NCBI RefSeq assembly: GCF_003143975.1
Contig: NZ_QFVR01000002.1
Location: forward strand, 1-64,000
Length of the DNA stretch: 64,000 nt
Reading direction: 5' to 3'
Origin: Kurthia sibirica
Lineage (GTDB): Bacteria; Bacillota; Bacilli; Bacillales_A; Planococcaceae
Shown here piece by piece: positions 27,542 through 36,555 of this stretch (its first letter is position 1; each line of letters opens with the position of its first letter). The notes below the pieces were generated by a model. That model was given only the letters and a program-made list of their open reading frames with translations, searched no databases and was not told the DNA's origin. The position numbers and the translations under genes are program-made.

Positions 27542-29719
27542 TTACGAATCTTTATTGCCAAAAAGTTTTGCTAGGGCATCTGCCATTGCTGTATTTTCTG
27601 GTTCTTCTTGTTTTTTCATGTATTTATTTACATCGCCTTTAGATACTTTTTTATTGCCTGATTCTTTACGACGTTTTTCGAAAGCAGATAATTTTTCACG
27701 ATGCCCACATTTACATGCGAATATGCGACCATCGCCTTCACCACGTAATTCTAATTTTTTATGACAAACTGGACAACGCGCATTGGTAACTGTAGAGATT
27801 TTTTTTCGATTGCCACATTCACGATCTGAACAAACGAGCATTTTCCCACGTTTACCGTTTACTTCAAGCATCGGTTTGCCACATTCTGAACAACTTTTAC
27901 CTGATAAATTATCATGCTTGAATTTTTGGTCACTTTTCTTAATATCAGAAATAGATTTTTGTGTAAAAGCAATCATCTTATTGATGAAGTCTGCTTTTTT
28001 TGCACGACCTGTCGCAATTTTATTGAGTTCAGTTTCCCACTCTGCTGTCAACGCGGGTGATTTTAAGTCTGCTGGTGCTAATTCAAGCAATTGACGACCT
28101 TTTGATGTCATAAATAAATCTTTGCCTTTTTTCTCAATAACAAATGATTTAAATAATTTTTCGATAATATCTGCACGTGTTGCCACCGTACCGATTCCGC
28201 CTGTTTCTTTTAATGTTTTTACTAATTCTTTTGATTCATCTGCCATAAATGCACTTGGATTTTCCATCGCTGCAAGCAATGTTCCTTCGTTAAAACGAGT
28301 TGGTGGCTTTGTATCTCCCTGTGTCATAGCAATTGCACGTAAAGTAATTGATTCACCTTTTGTGAAAGTAGGAATCGCGTGAACTTTGGATTCTTCATCT
28401 TCTTGCAGGTATACCGCCTTCCATCCTTCATCTACAACTACATTTCCTTTTGTCGTAAATTGTTCATTCCCAACTTGTAATGTGACAATCGTTTGATCAT
28501 ATTGGTATGGTTTATGGAATACAGCTAAAAAGCGTTTGGTAATCAGATCATATAATTTATACTCTTTATCTGATAAAGCACGTAAATCAACCGCTTCCTC
28601 TGTTGGGATAATAGCATGATGATCAGACACTAATGCATCATTTATAACACCTTTTTGAGCGACGGTTTGACCATTACGGATTAATTTATTGGCTGCCGCA
28701 CGATTGTCTCCAACCGCCGAAGCTTTAATACGCTCTGCTAAAGTACTCGCCATATCCGTTGTTAAATGTTTTGAATCTGTACGTGGATATGTGACGATTT
28801 TATAACGCTCATACAGGGTTTGCAATGTTGATAATGTTTCTTTTGCAGACCAACCCCAACGTTTATGTCCTTCTTTTTGAAGTTCTGTCAAATCGAATAG
28901 TGACGGTGCTGATTGACGTTTTGGTGTCGTTTTAACATCGACTACCTTCGCTGTTTTTTGCGTGTCTAATTGCTTTAAAATAGCCTCGATTTTCTCTTTA
29001 TTAAATGATTGTGTTTGGTTTGTCCCTTTTTCTTGCCAAATAAAAGTTGCATCATTTGTAAGAGCTTGTAGCCCATAAAAAGTTTTTGGTGTGAAATGTT
29101 TAATTTGCTCTTCACGATTGGCAATCATTGCTAACGTCGGCGTTTGAACACGACCTGTTGATAATTGTGCATTGTGTTTTACAGTTAGTGCACGTGTTGC
29201 GTTAATGCCAACTACCCAGTCCGCTTCAGCACGCGCTACCGCCGCTTCAAATAAATGCTCGTATTGACGACCATCTTTTAAATTATTGAAGCCATCTTTA
29301 ATAGCTTTATCTGTTACAGAAGAAATCCATAAACGTTTAATTGGTTTTTTTGATTTTGCTTGAAGGAGAATCCACCGTGCCACCAATTCTCCTTCACGTC
29401 CTGCATCTGTCGCAATAATAATATTCGTAATATCATGGCGATTTAATTGTGTTTTTACAGCATTAAACTGCTTTGTTGTTTGACGAATCGGTACAAGTTT
29501 AAATGGCTGAGGAATGATCGGTAAATCCTCCATTTTCCATTCCTTGTAACTTTGATTGTACTGCTCTGGATCTGCATGTGTTACTAGATGACCTAATGCC
29601 CAAGTGACAACATATTGATCCCCTTCTAAAAAACCATTACCCTTTTTATTGCAGTTGAGCACTCTCGCGATATCGCGTGCTACCGATGGTTTTTCAGCTA
29701 ATACTAATGATTTTGACAT
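27542..29719 (-). CDS. topB: DNA topoisomerase III
   Basis: Type IA topoisomerase of 725 residues, full length for Bacillales TopB. The Toprim domain with EKPSVARDIA and the acidic DAGREGE motif is N-terminal; the active-site Tyr is in TYPRTDSKHL. Two C-terminal zinc ribbons follow (CSECGKPM...CSDREC and CPVCHKKL...CKCGH). Relaxes or decatenates DNA during replication and repair. Single gene unit with its own terminator. Confidence 0.95.
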   Translation of the reverse strand: MSKSLVLAEKPSVARDIARVLNCNKKGNGFLEGDQYVVTWALGHLVTHADPEQYNQSYKEWKMEDLPIIPQPFKLVPIRQTTKQFNAVKTQLNRHDITNIIIATDAGREGELVARWILLQAKSKKPIKRLWISSVTDKAIKDGFNNLKDGRQYEHLFEAAVARAEADWVVGINATRALTVKHNAQLSTGRVQTPTLAMIANREEQIKHFTPKTFYGLQALTNDATFIWQEKGTNQTQSFNKEKIEAILKQLDTQKTAKVVDVKTTPKRQSAPSLFDLTELQKEGHKRWGWSAKETLSTLQTLYERYKIVTYPRTDSKHLTTDMASTLAERIKASAVGDNRAAANKLIRNGQTVAQKGVINDALVSDHHAIIPTEEAVDLRALSDKEYKLYDLITKRFLAVFHKPYQYDQTIVTLQVGNEQFTTKGNVVVDEGWKAVYLQEDEESKVHAIPTFTKGESITLRAIAMTQGDTKPPTRFNEGTLLAAMENPSAFMADESKELVKTLKETGGIGTVATRADIIEKLFKSFVIEKKGKDLFMTSKGRQLLELAPADLKSPALTAEWETELNKIATGRAKKADFINKMIAFTQKSISDIKKSDQKFKHDNLSGKSCSECGKPMLEVNGKRGKMLVCSDRECGNRKKISTVTNARCPVCHKKLELRGEGDGRIFACKCGHREKLSAFEKRRKESGNKKVSKGDVNKYMKKQEEPENTAMADALAKLFGNKDS

Positions 29720-29820
29720 ATTCCCGCTCCTCTCGCTACTCGTTCTATTATAACGGAAAAAAGACCAAGAATAGAATGATGCGCTCGAATAATTGAATTA
29801 AAAGAGAATAGATTGTCAAT

Positions 29821-29857
29821 ATAAAAACAGCCATCATAAAAATAACGACTGTTTTAT
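29821..29857 (-). terminator. Weak terminator after the acyl-CoA dehydrogenase operon
   Basis: ATAAAACAG pairs with CTGTTTTTAT across an 18-nt AT-rich loop on the minus strand, just after the stop codon at 29866. Confidence 0.5.
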
Positions 29858-29865
29858 CCTACACT

Positions 29866-31536
29866 TTATTGTATTAAATCATCAAAATAACGTACCGTTG
29901 TCATATCATCACCTAATTTACGTAAATTAAAACGTTCCTCGATATATACTTGTGCTAACTTTTCATATCGTCCTCCATACTGTTGAGCCCATTCGACTGC
30001 AACAACTGCCTCATACAATAGTGCCATTTTTTTCGCCATTGCTTTTGCTTCAAATGTTAGCATTTCTTCCGATAAACTTGCATAAAGATGTAGTTGTTCT
30101 TCTAAAATTGCCAGTTGATCTACGACAATAGTTTGTAATGAATCGGTTTGTAACTGGTCAAGTCGACGTGATAAGAATGTTATAAACAATTCATGTGCGG
30201 CATGTTTTTTTACCAGACGTACAATTTCAAGTCCAAGAATATTTGCTGTACCTTCCCATACAGGTAATACTTGAGCATCTCTCAATAAACGAGATGTCAC
30301 AAATTCTTCCATATAGCCATTTCCACCATGCATTTCAATTGCTTCATGCGCAAAATGAATTGCTTGATCCGCTGTTTCTTTTTTCAAGATAGCAATATTT
30401 AGACGATTCAAAAGCAACTCTTGTGGTGTTGCTCCATCTATTATTTTGTCATATTGTTTTATAAAATCAAAAGTAGTAGCTACTTCAACATGTAAAACAG
30501 CTGCCATTTTACCAAGAGAATCCTTAACCATTGGGAAATCAGTTAATTTTTTACCGAAGGCATGACGCAAGGAAGCATATTCACGTGCTTCCACAAAAGC
30601 TCTACGCATAATACCCAGGGAAGCGATTGCATTACATACACGCGATAAATTTAACGCCTCCATCATATAATAAAACCCCTTACTTGCATCGCCGACTACA
30701 AATGCTTCAGCTCCGTTAAATTCTACTTCTCCTGAAGGGACTGCAATGACACCGAGCTTATCTTTTAGTTTACGAATGCGCAAATTATTTAAAGTGCCGT
30801 CTTTTTTTCTCCAAGGAACAGCAAATAATGTTAGACCACGAGAGCCTTTTTCTGCGCCTTTCATTCGAGCTAATACCATGGCAACACCTGCCATACCTGC
30901 ATTAGAAGCAAAGTATTTTTCACCGTATAAACGATAGTTACCTTGATCAAAAATAGCTTCAACAACATTGGCTCCAACATCTGAACCACCTTGTCGTTCG
31001 GTTAAAAATGTAGCCCCTTCAAAATGTACGCCCTCTCCAGTAGAGCTAACTGGCACTAAAAAGCGTTGTTTTAATTCTTCACTAGCATAGTGCTCGAGTA
31101 AAAAACCTGTCGCCATTGACAACGTAACAGGACAGTAAAAACCAGGCTCTGCTTGCGACAACAAATAGCCTTGTGCAAAGCTATACATATAATTTCCGCG
31201 ATGACCAAGTTCCGGTATATTTTTATGCAAATAGCCAACAATGCCCGTATCATAGGTTTCCTTTACTGTTGCTTGGTAGCCTTCATTCGTCCAAACTTCA
31301 CTAATTTCTTCACCGAACTTATCGTAAACCACTAATTTTGGTCGCCCTTCACGATCAGTGTACGCCGCCCTAACATCAATATCCGTCGCAACTCGTTCTC
31401 CAAAATTCTTCAACGCCTCTTCTGCATAACGATGAAATGAAGTTGGTAGGTTTTGTCGTAAAATAAGCGCAAGTGTGTCATCCCCTAAAAAGAAATTCCT
31501 ATTTTTAACTGGCTGCTCTTGCAATACTTTTACCAT
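29866..31536 (-). CDS. Acyl-CoA dehydrogenase (long, C-terminally extended)
   Basis: 556 residues, longer than the 380-residue core. FAD-binding FLTERQGGSDVG, EMHGGNGYMEE and the catalytic-Glu motif VWEGTANIL are present, followed by about 110 residues of extra helices like those of AidB- or VLCAD-type enzymes. Last gene of the merR-ligase-dehydrogenase operon; its ATG is 3 bp after the ligase stop, with GGAGGA inside the ligase's end. Likely oxidises the acyl-CoA made by the neighbouring ligase; the substrate is unknown. Confidence 0.87.
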   Translation of the reverse strand: MVKVLQEQPVKNRNFFLGDDTLALILRQNLPTSFHRYAEEALKNFGERVATDIDVRAAYTDREGRPKLVVYDKFGEEISEVWTNEGYQATVKETYDTGIVGYLHKNIPELGHRGNYMYSFAQGYLLSQAEPGFYCPVTLSMATGFLLEHYASEELKQRFLVPVSSTGEGVHFEGATFLTERQGGSDVGANVVEAIFDQGNYRLYGEKYFASNAGMAGVAMVLARMKGAEKGSRGLTLFAVPWRKKDGTLNNLRIRKLKDKLGVIAVPSGEVEFNGAEAFVVGDASKGFYYMMEALNLSRVCNAIASLGIMRRAFVEAREYASLRHAFGKKLTDFPMVKDSLGKMAAVLHVEVATTFDFIKQYDKIIDGATPQELLLNRLNIAILKKETADQAIHFAHEAIEMHGGNGYMEEFVTSRLLRDAQVLPVWEGTANILGLEIVRLVKKHAAHELFITFLSRRLDQLQTDSLQTIVVDQLAILEEQLHLYASLSEEMLTFEAKAMAKKMALLYEAVVAVEWAQQYGGRYEKLAQVYIEERFNLRKLGDDMTTVRYFDDLIQ

Positions 31537-31538
31537 GT

Positions 31539-33035
31539 TTATTCCTCCATTTTTAATTGACGTTTTAATATTTTTCCAGAAGCATTCCTTGGTAGCGCTT
31601 CCATTTGTTCGAAGATTTTTGGTATTTTATAAGCCGCTAAACGTTGTGCTAAAAATTCTTTTAACTGCTCAATGGCAATTCTTTCTGTAGCGGCAAAATA
31701 GGCAACAATTGTCTCTCCCCACTCTGGATGTGGTAGGCCGATAATCGCGACTTCCTGTAACGATGGATAAAGTAGTAATGCATCCTCTACTTCCTTCGGA
31801 TAAATGGTTACGCCTCCTGAAATAATAACGTCTTTTTTGCGATCGACAATCCAAATATAACCATCATCATCAAAACGAGCTAAATCACCAGATCGAACCC
31901 AATCTCCAAAAAATACTTCTTCCGTAGCCTGTGGATTATTGTAATAACCAATCATATTACCTTCACCACGTAAAATAATCTCTCCTACTTCACCTATTGC
32001 GACATCTTCACCATCTTCACGAATAATCCGTAGTTCCGTATGCAATGGTGAACGTTTACCAATACTGCCCGTTTTTTCTCCATGTTCCTCGGCAAATAGT
32101 AGAGAACCGCTCGGACCTGCTTCCGTCAAGCCATACACACATGTAAGACGATTTGTTTTAAATGCCTGTTGAATCATTGTCACTTCATCTGCTGACAATG
32201 GGGCTCCACCGTACACCCACCACTTCATCGAAGATAAATCGCGCATGCCAATTTGTGGATGTTTTGCTGTTAGTAGGTAGGCGACTGGTGCACCAAAGAA
32301 ATGAGTTGTTTTCTCACGTTCAACAATATCTATCAATAAATCTGGTGTAAATGTTGGTACGAGAACATTTGTAGCACCCACAAAACAACCCGCTATGAAA
32401 AATAAATGCAATGGTGCTGAGTGGCTCAGTGGCATCATAAGTAATATGCGACTTTCAGGCTTTACTTCCATTTCTACAGCGATCATAGTCGCAACCGTTA
32501 GAATGTTGCGATTGCTAAATAGCACACCTTTTGGGTCACCTGTCGTACCTGATGTATACAGAATGGTCGATTCATCATCTTCTTTTAAGTCACAAGTAAT
32601 CGACATGTCATCTCCCGCATCAATCATTTGTTCTAAAGAGAGCCATCCTTCAACAGCGGCCCCTGTTTTGATCAAAGTAATCCTTGACGACAATCCCTTC
32701 ACTTGCTCAAATAATAGCTCATGTGCAATCAATGCATCTGCACCCGCATGATCGATAATGAATTCAATTTCTGGTTGTGTAAATTTGGCGTTAACTGGGA
32801 CAACGATTGCACCAATTCGTTGTATAGCAAAATAGACAACTGCAAAATCTACGACATTTGGCATAAAGATGATTATTTTGCTGCCTTTTGAAAAACCTTG
32901 TGCTACTAATTGCGATGCAAAGCGATTTACTTTGTCATTCAATTGTTTATAGCTGTATCTTTTATACGGGTCGACTACCGCTTCCTTCATTGGATACTTA
33001 AACGCATTATGTGCAATCAATGTTGAAATATTCAT
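31539..33035 (-). CDS. Class I acyl-CoA ligase in MerR operon
   Basis: AMP-forming ligase, about 498 residues: YTSGTTGDPKGVLF P-loop, YGLTEAGPSG, RSGD and the C-terminal RNASGKILKRQL lysine segment. It follows merR by 6 bp and precedes an acyl-CoA dehydrogenase. The ribosome binding site AGGGGG points to the ATG at 33035 rather than the TTG at 33041. Together these genes look like a small inducible acid-degradation unit, separate from the larger operon at 3.9-11.9 kb. Confidence 0.86.
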   Translation of the reverse strand: MNISTLIAHNAFKYPMKEAVVDPYKRYSYKQLNDKVNRFASQLVAQGFSKGSKIIIFMPNVVDFAVVYFAIQRIGAIVVPVNAKFTQPEIEFIIDHAGADALIAHELLFEQVKGLSSRITLIKTGAAVEGWLSLEQMIDAGDDMSITCDLKEDDESTILYTSGTTGDPKGVLFSNRNILTVATMIAVEMEVKPESRILLMMPLSHSAPLHLFFIAGCFVGATNVLVPTFTPDLLIDIVEREKTTHFFGAPVAYLLTAKHPQIGMRDLSSMKWWVYGGAPLSADEVTMIQQAFKTNRLTCVYGLTEAGPSGSLLFAEEHGEKTGSIGKRSPLHTELRIIREDGEDVAIGEVGEIILRGEGNMIGYYNNPQATEEVFFGDWVRSGDLARFDDDGYIWIVDRKKDVIISGGVTIYPKEVEDALLLYPSLQEVAIIGLPHPEWGETIVAYFAATERIAIEQLKEFLAQRLAAYKIPKIFEQMEALPRNASGKILKRQLKMEE

Positions 33036-33041
33036 TGACAA

Positions 33042-33413
33042 CTACCCCCTATTATTTAATTGTTCTGTGAATTGACGCTGGAATTCTTCTATTTCTTTCT
33101 TTAGCAATAAAAGATTCGCTACTTGATCATCAATTTCTTGCAGTTTTTTTTCGCCAAAAATAAGTGTCGTTTTTAATTGTTGCTGGCCAGTTGAATCCGT
33201 ATCAAACAACATGACCATCTCTTTGATGTCTTTCAATGAAAAACCTAATCGTTTGCCGCGTAAAATGAGCTTCATCTTTGAGCGATCTACTTTTGAAAAA
33301 ACACGTTGTCCGGAAGCCGTACGCTGTGGATTGAGCATACCTAGCTCCTCATAATAGCGAATTGTGCGTGTCGTCATATCAAATTCCTTTGCAAGCTCCG
33401 TAATTGAATACAT
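33042..33413 (-). CDS. MerR family transcriptional regulator
   Basis: 123 residues. N-terminal winged HTH (YSITELAKEFDMTTRTIRYYEELGML) followed by a coiled-coil dimer helix; no metal-binding Cys cluster. It heads an operon with acyl-CoA ligase and dehydrogenase, an arrangement like that of the MerR-type LiuR regulators of branched-chain acid/fatty-acid catabolism. It probably regulates its own operon through the dyad at 33455-33470. The inducer, perhaps an acyl-CoA, is not deducible. Confidence 0.88.
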   Translation of the reverse strand: MYSITELAKEFDMTTRTIRYYEELGMLNPQRTASGQRVFSKVDRSKMKLILRGKRLGFSLKDIKEMVMLFDTDSTGQQQLKTTLIFGEKKLQEIDDQVANLLLLKKEIEEFQRQFTEQLNNRG

Positions 33414-33445
33414 GAATTTTACCCCCTAAAGAGCCTTTCATATGC

Positions 33446-33476
33446 AGTGTATCATTGACGTTAACGTAAACTTCAA
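33446..33476 (-). promoter_or_regulatory. MerR-type promoter with dyad in a 19-bp spacer
   Basis: On the minus strand -35 TTGAAG (33476-33471) and -10 TACACT (33451-33446) are 19 bp apart. The spacer holds TTTACGTTAACGTCAA, with the perfect core ACGTTAACGT (33455-33470 overall). An over-long spacer with an internal palindrome is the hallmark of MerR-activated promoters. Confidence 0.75.
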
Positions 33477-33513
33477 CAAAAAAGCATGAAGTCAATAATG
33501 TTGGCTTCATGCT
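33477..33513 (-). terminator. Terminator downstream of the ABC-F gene
   Basis: AGCATGAAG pairs with CTTCATGCT; on the minus strand the stem is followed by TTTTTT. It lies between the ABC-F stop codon and the merR promoter, which it touches. Confidence 0.8.
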
Positions 33514-33528
33514 GCATTTCCAGGCTTA

Positions 33529-35322
33529 TTATAAGCAATCGTATAGTTGCTCAAGTTGTTTTTCTAAACGATCAAGTTCTTCTAACGTTGTGGTTATTGC
33601 CATTTTCTTCTCTATTCTCTCAATTTTCTCTTCTATTGTATAGCTTCTTGTTTGCTGTTCTTTTATTTCGTTAGTTTGGAGTTGACTTAGTCTATTTTGT
33701 TCTTCGATTGCTTCACGTACTATCGCCTGTTTCTCTTTGGCCCAATCATAATTTCCTTCATGAATTGTCATCGTGTTAAACTCGAGCCATGCAATACGCC
33801 CAAATAATTTTTCTAAAAAATAACGGTCATGACTGATGGCAATAATCGTCCCTTCAAACTGCTCTAAATTGTCTTCTAATACTTCTCGTGATTCGATATC
33901 CAAATGATTTGTTGGTTCATCTAACACCAGTAAATTAATATCTTGTTGCATAAATTGTGCCAGTTTGAGACGCATTCTTTCCCCACCACTCATATTTTTC
34001 ACTTTTTTATAGACATCATGCCCATAAAATAAGAATTGTGCTAGAATATGACGTGCTTCGGGTTCCGTCATCATGATCTCCTCGCGAAAAACATCGATGA
34101 GACGCGCTTCTGAATCCGCCTGAATCATATGCTGTGCTAAATAACCAATTTTCACTGAACTGCCGATTTGGATCGTTCCAGCATCAGGGCATTCTTCACC
34201 CAAAAGCATCTTTATAATCGTCGATTTACCTGCACCGTTTGCACCAATTATCGCTAAACTTTGTTGCCAGTATAAAGTGAAATTAATATTTTCCAATAGT
34301 GGGCGCTCATATGATTTATTCACAGCTTTAAACTGTGCGACCTCTTTACCACTTCGACCGGCAGCTTCCAATTGTAAATTCATCTTTTTTTGAACTGTTG
34401 GTTTTTTAACTTTTTCCAAACGTTCTAACATACGCTCCATCGTTTTTGCCTTGCGGAATAAATCTGGATTGGGTGGTGAAGCTTCATTAGCCCATTGTCT
34501 CAAGCGACGAATCGAGTCGCGCATTTTTTTAATCTTTTTTTGCTGTTCTTCATATTGTGCAAATTCACGCGTGAACTTATCTTCTTTTTCCTGTAAAAAA
34601 TGATCATAATTCCCGTGACTGACCCATGCTTGACCATCTTCTATTTCAATGATTTTATCCACTGCCTGATTCATAAATTGTCGATCATGCGACACGATTA
34701 CCACAGTACCTTTAAATTGTTTTATATAGTTTTCTAGCCATTCAATTGCTTGTAAATCTAGATGATTTGTTGGTTCATCCAGCAATAAAATATCCGGCTC
34801 TTGTAGCAGGATTTTGCCGAGTGTCACCTTCGTTTTTTCACCACCACTTAATTGTTCAAATGATTCATCAACTAATGAGGCAATCCCTAAACCATTGGCA
34901 ATACTCGCTACTTTTGAAGCTAGTGCATAGCCATCCTGCGCCTCAAATAATTCCTGTAATTCACCATATTTCACGAGTAATTTATCTAAATCTGATGTTG
35001 TTGCCATCTGTTGTTCCAATGCTGTCATCTGTTGCTGAAGTGCCGTAATTGACTGAAACGCTTCATATAATACATCTGAAACCTTCCACTGTGGATAATA
35101 AGGGATTTGATGTAGAAAACCAATCACACTATCTTTCTGTTTAATAATGCGTCCCGCATCCGCAACCTCTTCTCCTGCGAATATTTTTAATAATGTTGTT
35201 TTACCACAGCCGTTATTACCGACGATCGCTACATGATTCCCTGCATGAATATCAACGGTCATTTTTTCGAAAAGCGTACTACCACCGAAATTTTTACTGA
35301 TTGCTTCTGCTTTAATATACAT
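33529..35322 (-). CDS. ABC-F ATPase, candidate ribosome-protection (antibiotic resistance) type
   Basis: 597 residues with two nucleotide-binding domains and no membrane segment. First domain: Walker A GNNGCGKT (35-42), LSGGE (158-162), LLLDEPTNHLD. Second: GANGAGKS (360-367), MSGGE (444-448), LLVLDEPTNHLD. The linker between them is long (about residues 245-330) and includes RRLRQWANEASPPNP and FRKAKTMERMLERL, and there is a charged C-terminal coiled coil. ABC-F proteins act on the ribosome; those with long linkers often protect against peptidyl-transferase antibiotics. The leader peptide and attenuator upstream (35359-35555) support drug-inducible control. The drug class is not deducible. 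Confidence 0.82.
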   Translation of the reverse strand: MYIKAEAISKNFGGSTLFEKMTVDIHAGNHVAIVGNNGCGKTTLLKIFAGEEVADAGRIIKQKDSVIGFLHQIPYYPQWKVSDVLYEAFQSITALQQQMTALEQQMATTSDLDKLLVKYGELQELFEAQDGYALASKVASIANGLGIASLVDESFEQLSGGEKTKVTLGKILLQEPDILLLDEPTNHLDLQAIEWLENYIKQFKGTVVIVSHDRQFMNQAVDKIIEIEDGQAWVSHGNYDHFLQEKEDKFTREFAQYEEQQKKIKKMRDSIRRLRQWANEASPPNPDLFRKAKTMERMLERLEKVKKPTVQKKMNLQLEAAGRSGKEVAQFKAVNKSYERPLLENINFTLYWQQSLAIIGANGAGKSTIIKMLLGEECPDAGTIQIGSSVKIGYLAQHMIQADSEARLIDVFREEIMMTEPEARHILAQFLFYGHDVYKKVKNMSGGERMRLKLAQFMQQDINLLVLDEPTNHLDIESREVLEDNLEQFEGTIIAISHDRYFLEKLFGRIAWLEFNTMTIHEGNYDWAKEKQAIVREAIEEQNRLSQLQTNEIKEQQTRSYTIEEKIERIEKKMAITTTLEELDRLEKQLEQLYDCL

Positions 35323-35341
35323 AATTAGTATCCTCCGTATA

Positions 35342-35426
35342 AATAGCTGAAAACAAAAAGAGGCTTGCTCAATTAACGAGCAAACCTCTACATAATATGT
35401 TATGAAGGAATGGTTAATCAGCTATT
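35342..35426 (-). promoter_or_regulatory. Candidate transcription attenuator of the ABC-F gene
   Basis: A 12-bp terminator stem on the minus strand (AGAGGTTTGCTC with GAGCAAGCCTCT, 35359-35389) is followed by TTTTTGTTTT. Around it, AATAGCTGA (35426-35418), which includes the last two codons and stop of the leader ORF, can pair with TCAGCTATT (35350-35342) just before the ABC-F ribosome binding site. Ribosome occupancy of the leader stop region could therefore alter the fold. An antiterminator partner was not identified by eye. Confidence 0.65.
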
Positions 35427-35555
35427 GTTTGATTTTTTGATGTTGTTAAAAAAAGACATAGTTATCCCTTTTGCATCAAAATCAAATGTAATGACACGTG
35501 CATAGTACATTGCAGTATCTAGTTGTACACATGTCTCAATAGTTGATTTCATCAT
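35418..35555 (-). CDS. 45-codon leader ORF upstream of the ABC-F gene
   Basis: Starts ATG ATG AAA behind a near-perfect GGAGGTGA ribosome binding site (35568-35561) and runs to TGA at 35420-35418. The peptide begins MMKSTIETCVQLDTAMYYAR and ends in a Lys/Asn/Ser-rich tail. No family is recognised. It lies on the 5' leader between an extended -10 promoter and the attenuator, the usual position of regulatory leader peptides for ABC-F and methyltransferase resistance genes. It might also be an independent small protein. Confidence 0.6.
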   Translation of the reverse strand: MMKSTIETCVQLDTAMYYARVITFDFDAKGITMSFFNNIKKSNNS

Positions 35556-35587
35556 TCTCTTCACCTCCGCTCAAATTAATTAATAAG

Positions 35588-35596
35588 AGTATAGCA
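35588..35596 (-). promoter_or_regulatory. Extended -10 promoter of the leader/ABC-F transcript
   Basis: TGCTATACT on the minus strand (TG 35596-35595, TATACT 35593-35588), about 20 bp before the leader ORF ribosome binding site. No good -35 hexamer is seen, which extended -10 promoters do not require. Confidence 0.5.
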
Positions 35597-35622
35597 TGGT
35601 TTTATAAAAAGGGCGACTATCT

Positions 35623-35652
35623 AAAAAGCTCCCCTTATTTCCAGGGGAGCTT
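35623..35652 (-). terminator. Terminator downstream of the FMN reductase
   Basis: AAGCTCCCC pairs with GGGGAGCTT with a 9-nt loop; the minus strand continues TTTTTAG. It lies 6 bp beyond the stop codon and insulates the ABC-F leader. Confidence 0.85.
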
Positions 35653-35657
35653 CAACC

Positions 35658-36224
35658 TTATTCGTGTTGATCAATAGGTGTTTTCGATAAAGTGGCACTT
35701 AATTCACAATATTTCACAAAAACACGTGCAAGTTCTTGCAAACGTTCATGTACATTCGGATCAATTATCATATTATTTTCATCAAAATGGTCAGCATGTG
35801 TATAAACATAGTTTGGTGTGACAAGCGCTCTAAAGTAATCCAAAATTGGCTTGAATTGATTTTCGACTACTAAATGATGTTGATGTGTTCCACCATTTGC
35901 GACGATTGACACCGGTTTATAGCGTAATGCTTTAGGATTTAAAAAATCAAAAGCATTTTTTAAAACACCGGGAATCGATCCTTGAAAAATGGGCGTTGCG
36001 AAAATATAACCATCCGCTTGCTCCAATTTCGTTACCATCTCTTGCATACCTGTATTATATTGATCAAACGGGCGACCATCAACAATTTGATGCTCGTAGT
36101 TTGCAAATGTTAGAATCTCCATATCAAAATTTTCATCGATTTTTTCTATATATTTTTTTATTTCAACTAGAATGGCACCTGTTTTTGAGCCTAATACTGT
36201 ACCGTCTACTAATAGAATTTTCAT
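35658..36224 (-). CDS. NADPH-dependent FMN reductase (flavodoxin-like)
   Basis: 188 residues with a flavodoxin-like fold: MKILLVDGTVLGSKTG (phosphate loop), TPIFQGSIPGVLKNAFDFL (flavin/dimer motif) and VSIVANGGTHQHHL. Such enzymes reduce FMN, quinones or azo compounds with NAD(P)H. The frame opens with a TTG at 36239 that lies within the GGAGGGT ribosome binding site, so the ATG at 36224 is the start. Confidence 0.85.
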   Translation of the reverse strand: MKILLVDGTVLGSKTGAILVEIKKYIEKIDENFDMEILTFANYEHQIVDGRPFDQYNTGMQEMVTKLEQADGYIFATPIFQGSIPGVLKNAFDFLNPKALRYKPVSIVANGGTHQHHLVVENQFKPILDYFRALVTPNYVYTHADHFDENNMIIDPNVHERLQELARVFVKYCELSATLSKTPIDQHE

Positions 36225-36555
36225 ATGCTGACCCTCCAATTATTTTCCGTAATTCTATTGTATCAAAATAGATTCTTGTCCAACTAGTAGTTTAACCATA
36301 ATTCAGACTAATGAATGAACTATCGTTCTTGTTAATCTACCCTTTTAAGCTAATTTACGTCTTCCTTTACGGATCCATAAAGTTTCTATAGTAGAAAGAT
36401 TCTTGATGCATGATTTTCTACATGTAAACAAACAGAGAAGCTCTGCTGTTTTTTAACGCATTACATTCTTTCTCGAAAAGCTGTCCTATGTTACAATGTT
36501 TTTTATGAAGTTTAAAAATAAATGCTGGTGCATTTTCAAATAAAGGAGAATTTTA
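36225..36555. other. Intergenic region with a terminator-like hairpin
   Basis: No gene. A hairpin AACAG-AGAAGCTCTG-CTGTT followed by TTTTTT (36425-36452, plus strand) has no coding gene in front of it. An extended -10 TGTTACAAT (about 36493-36501) probably drives the 36556 gene. Confidence 0.45.
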
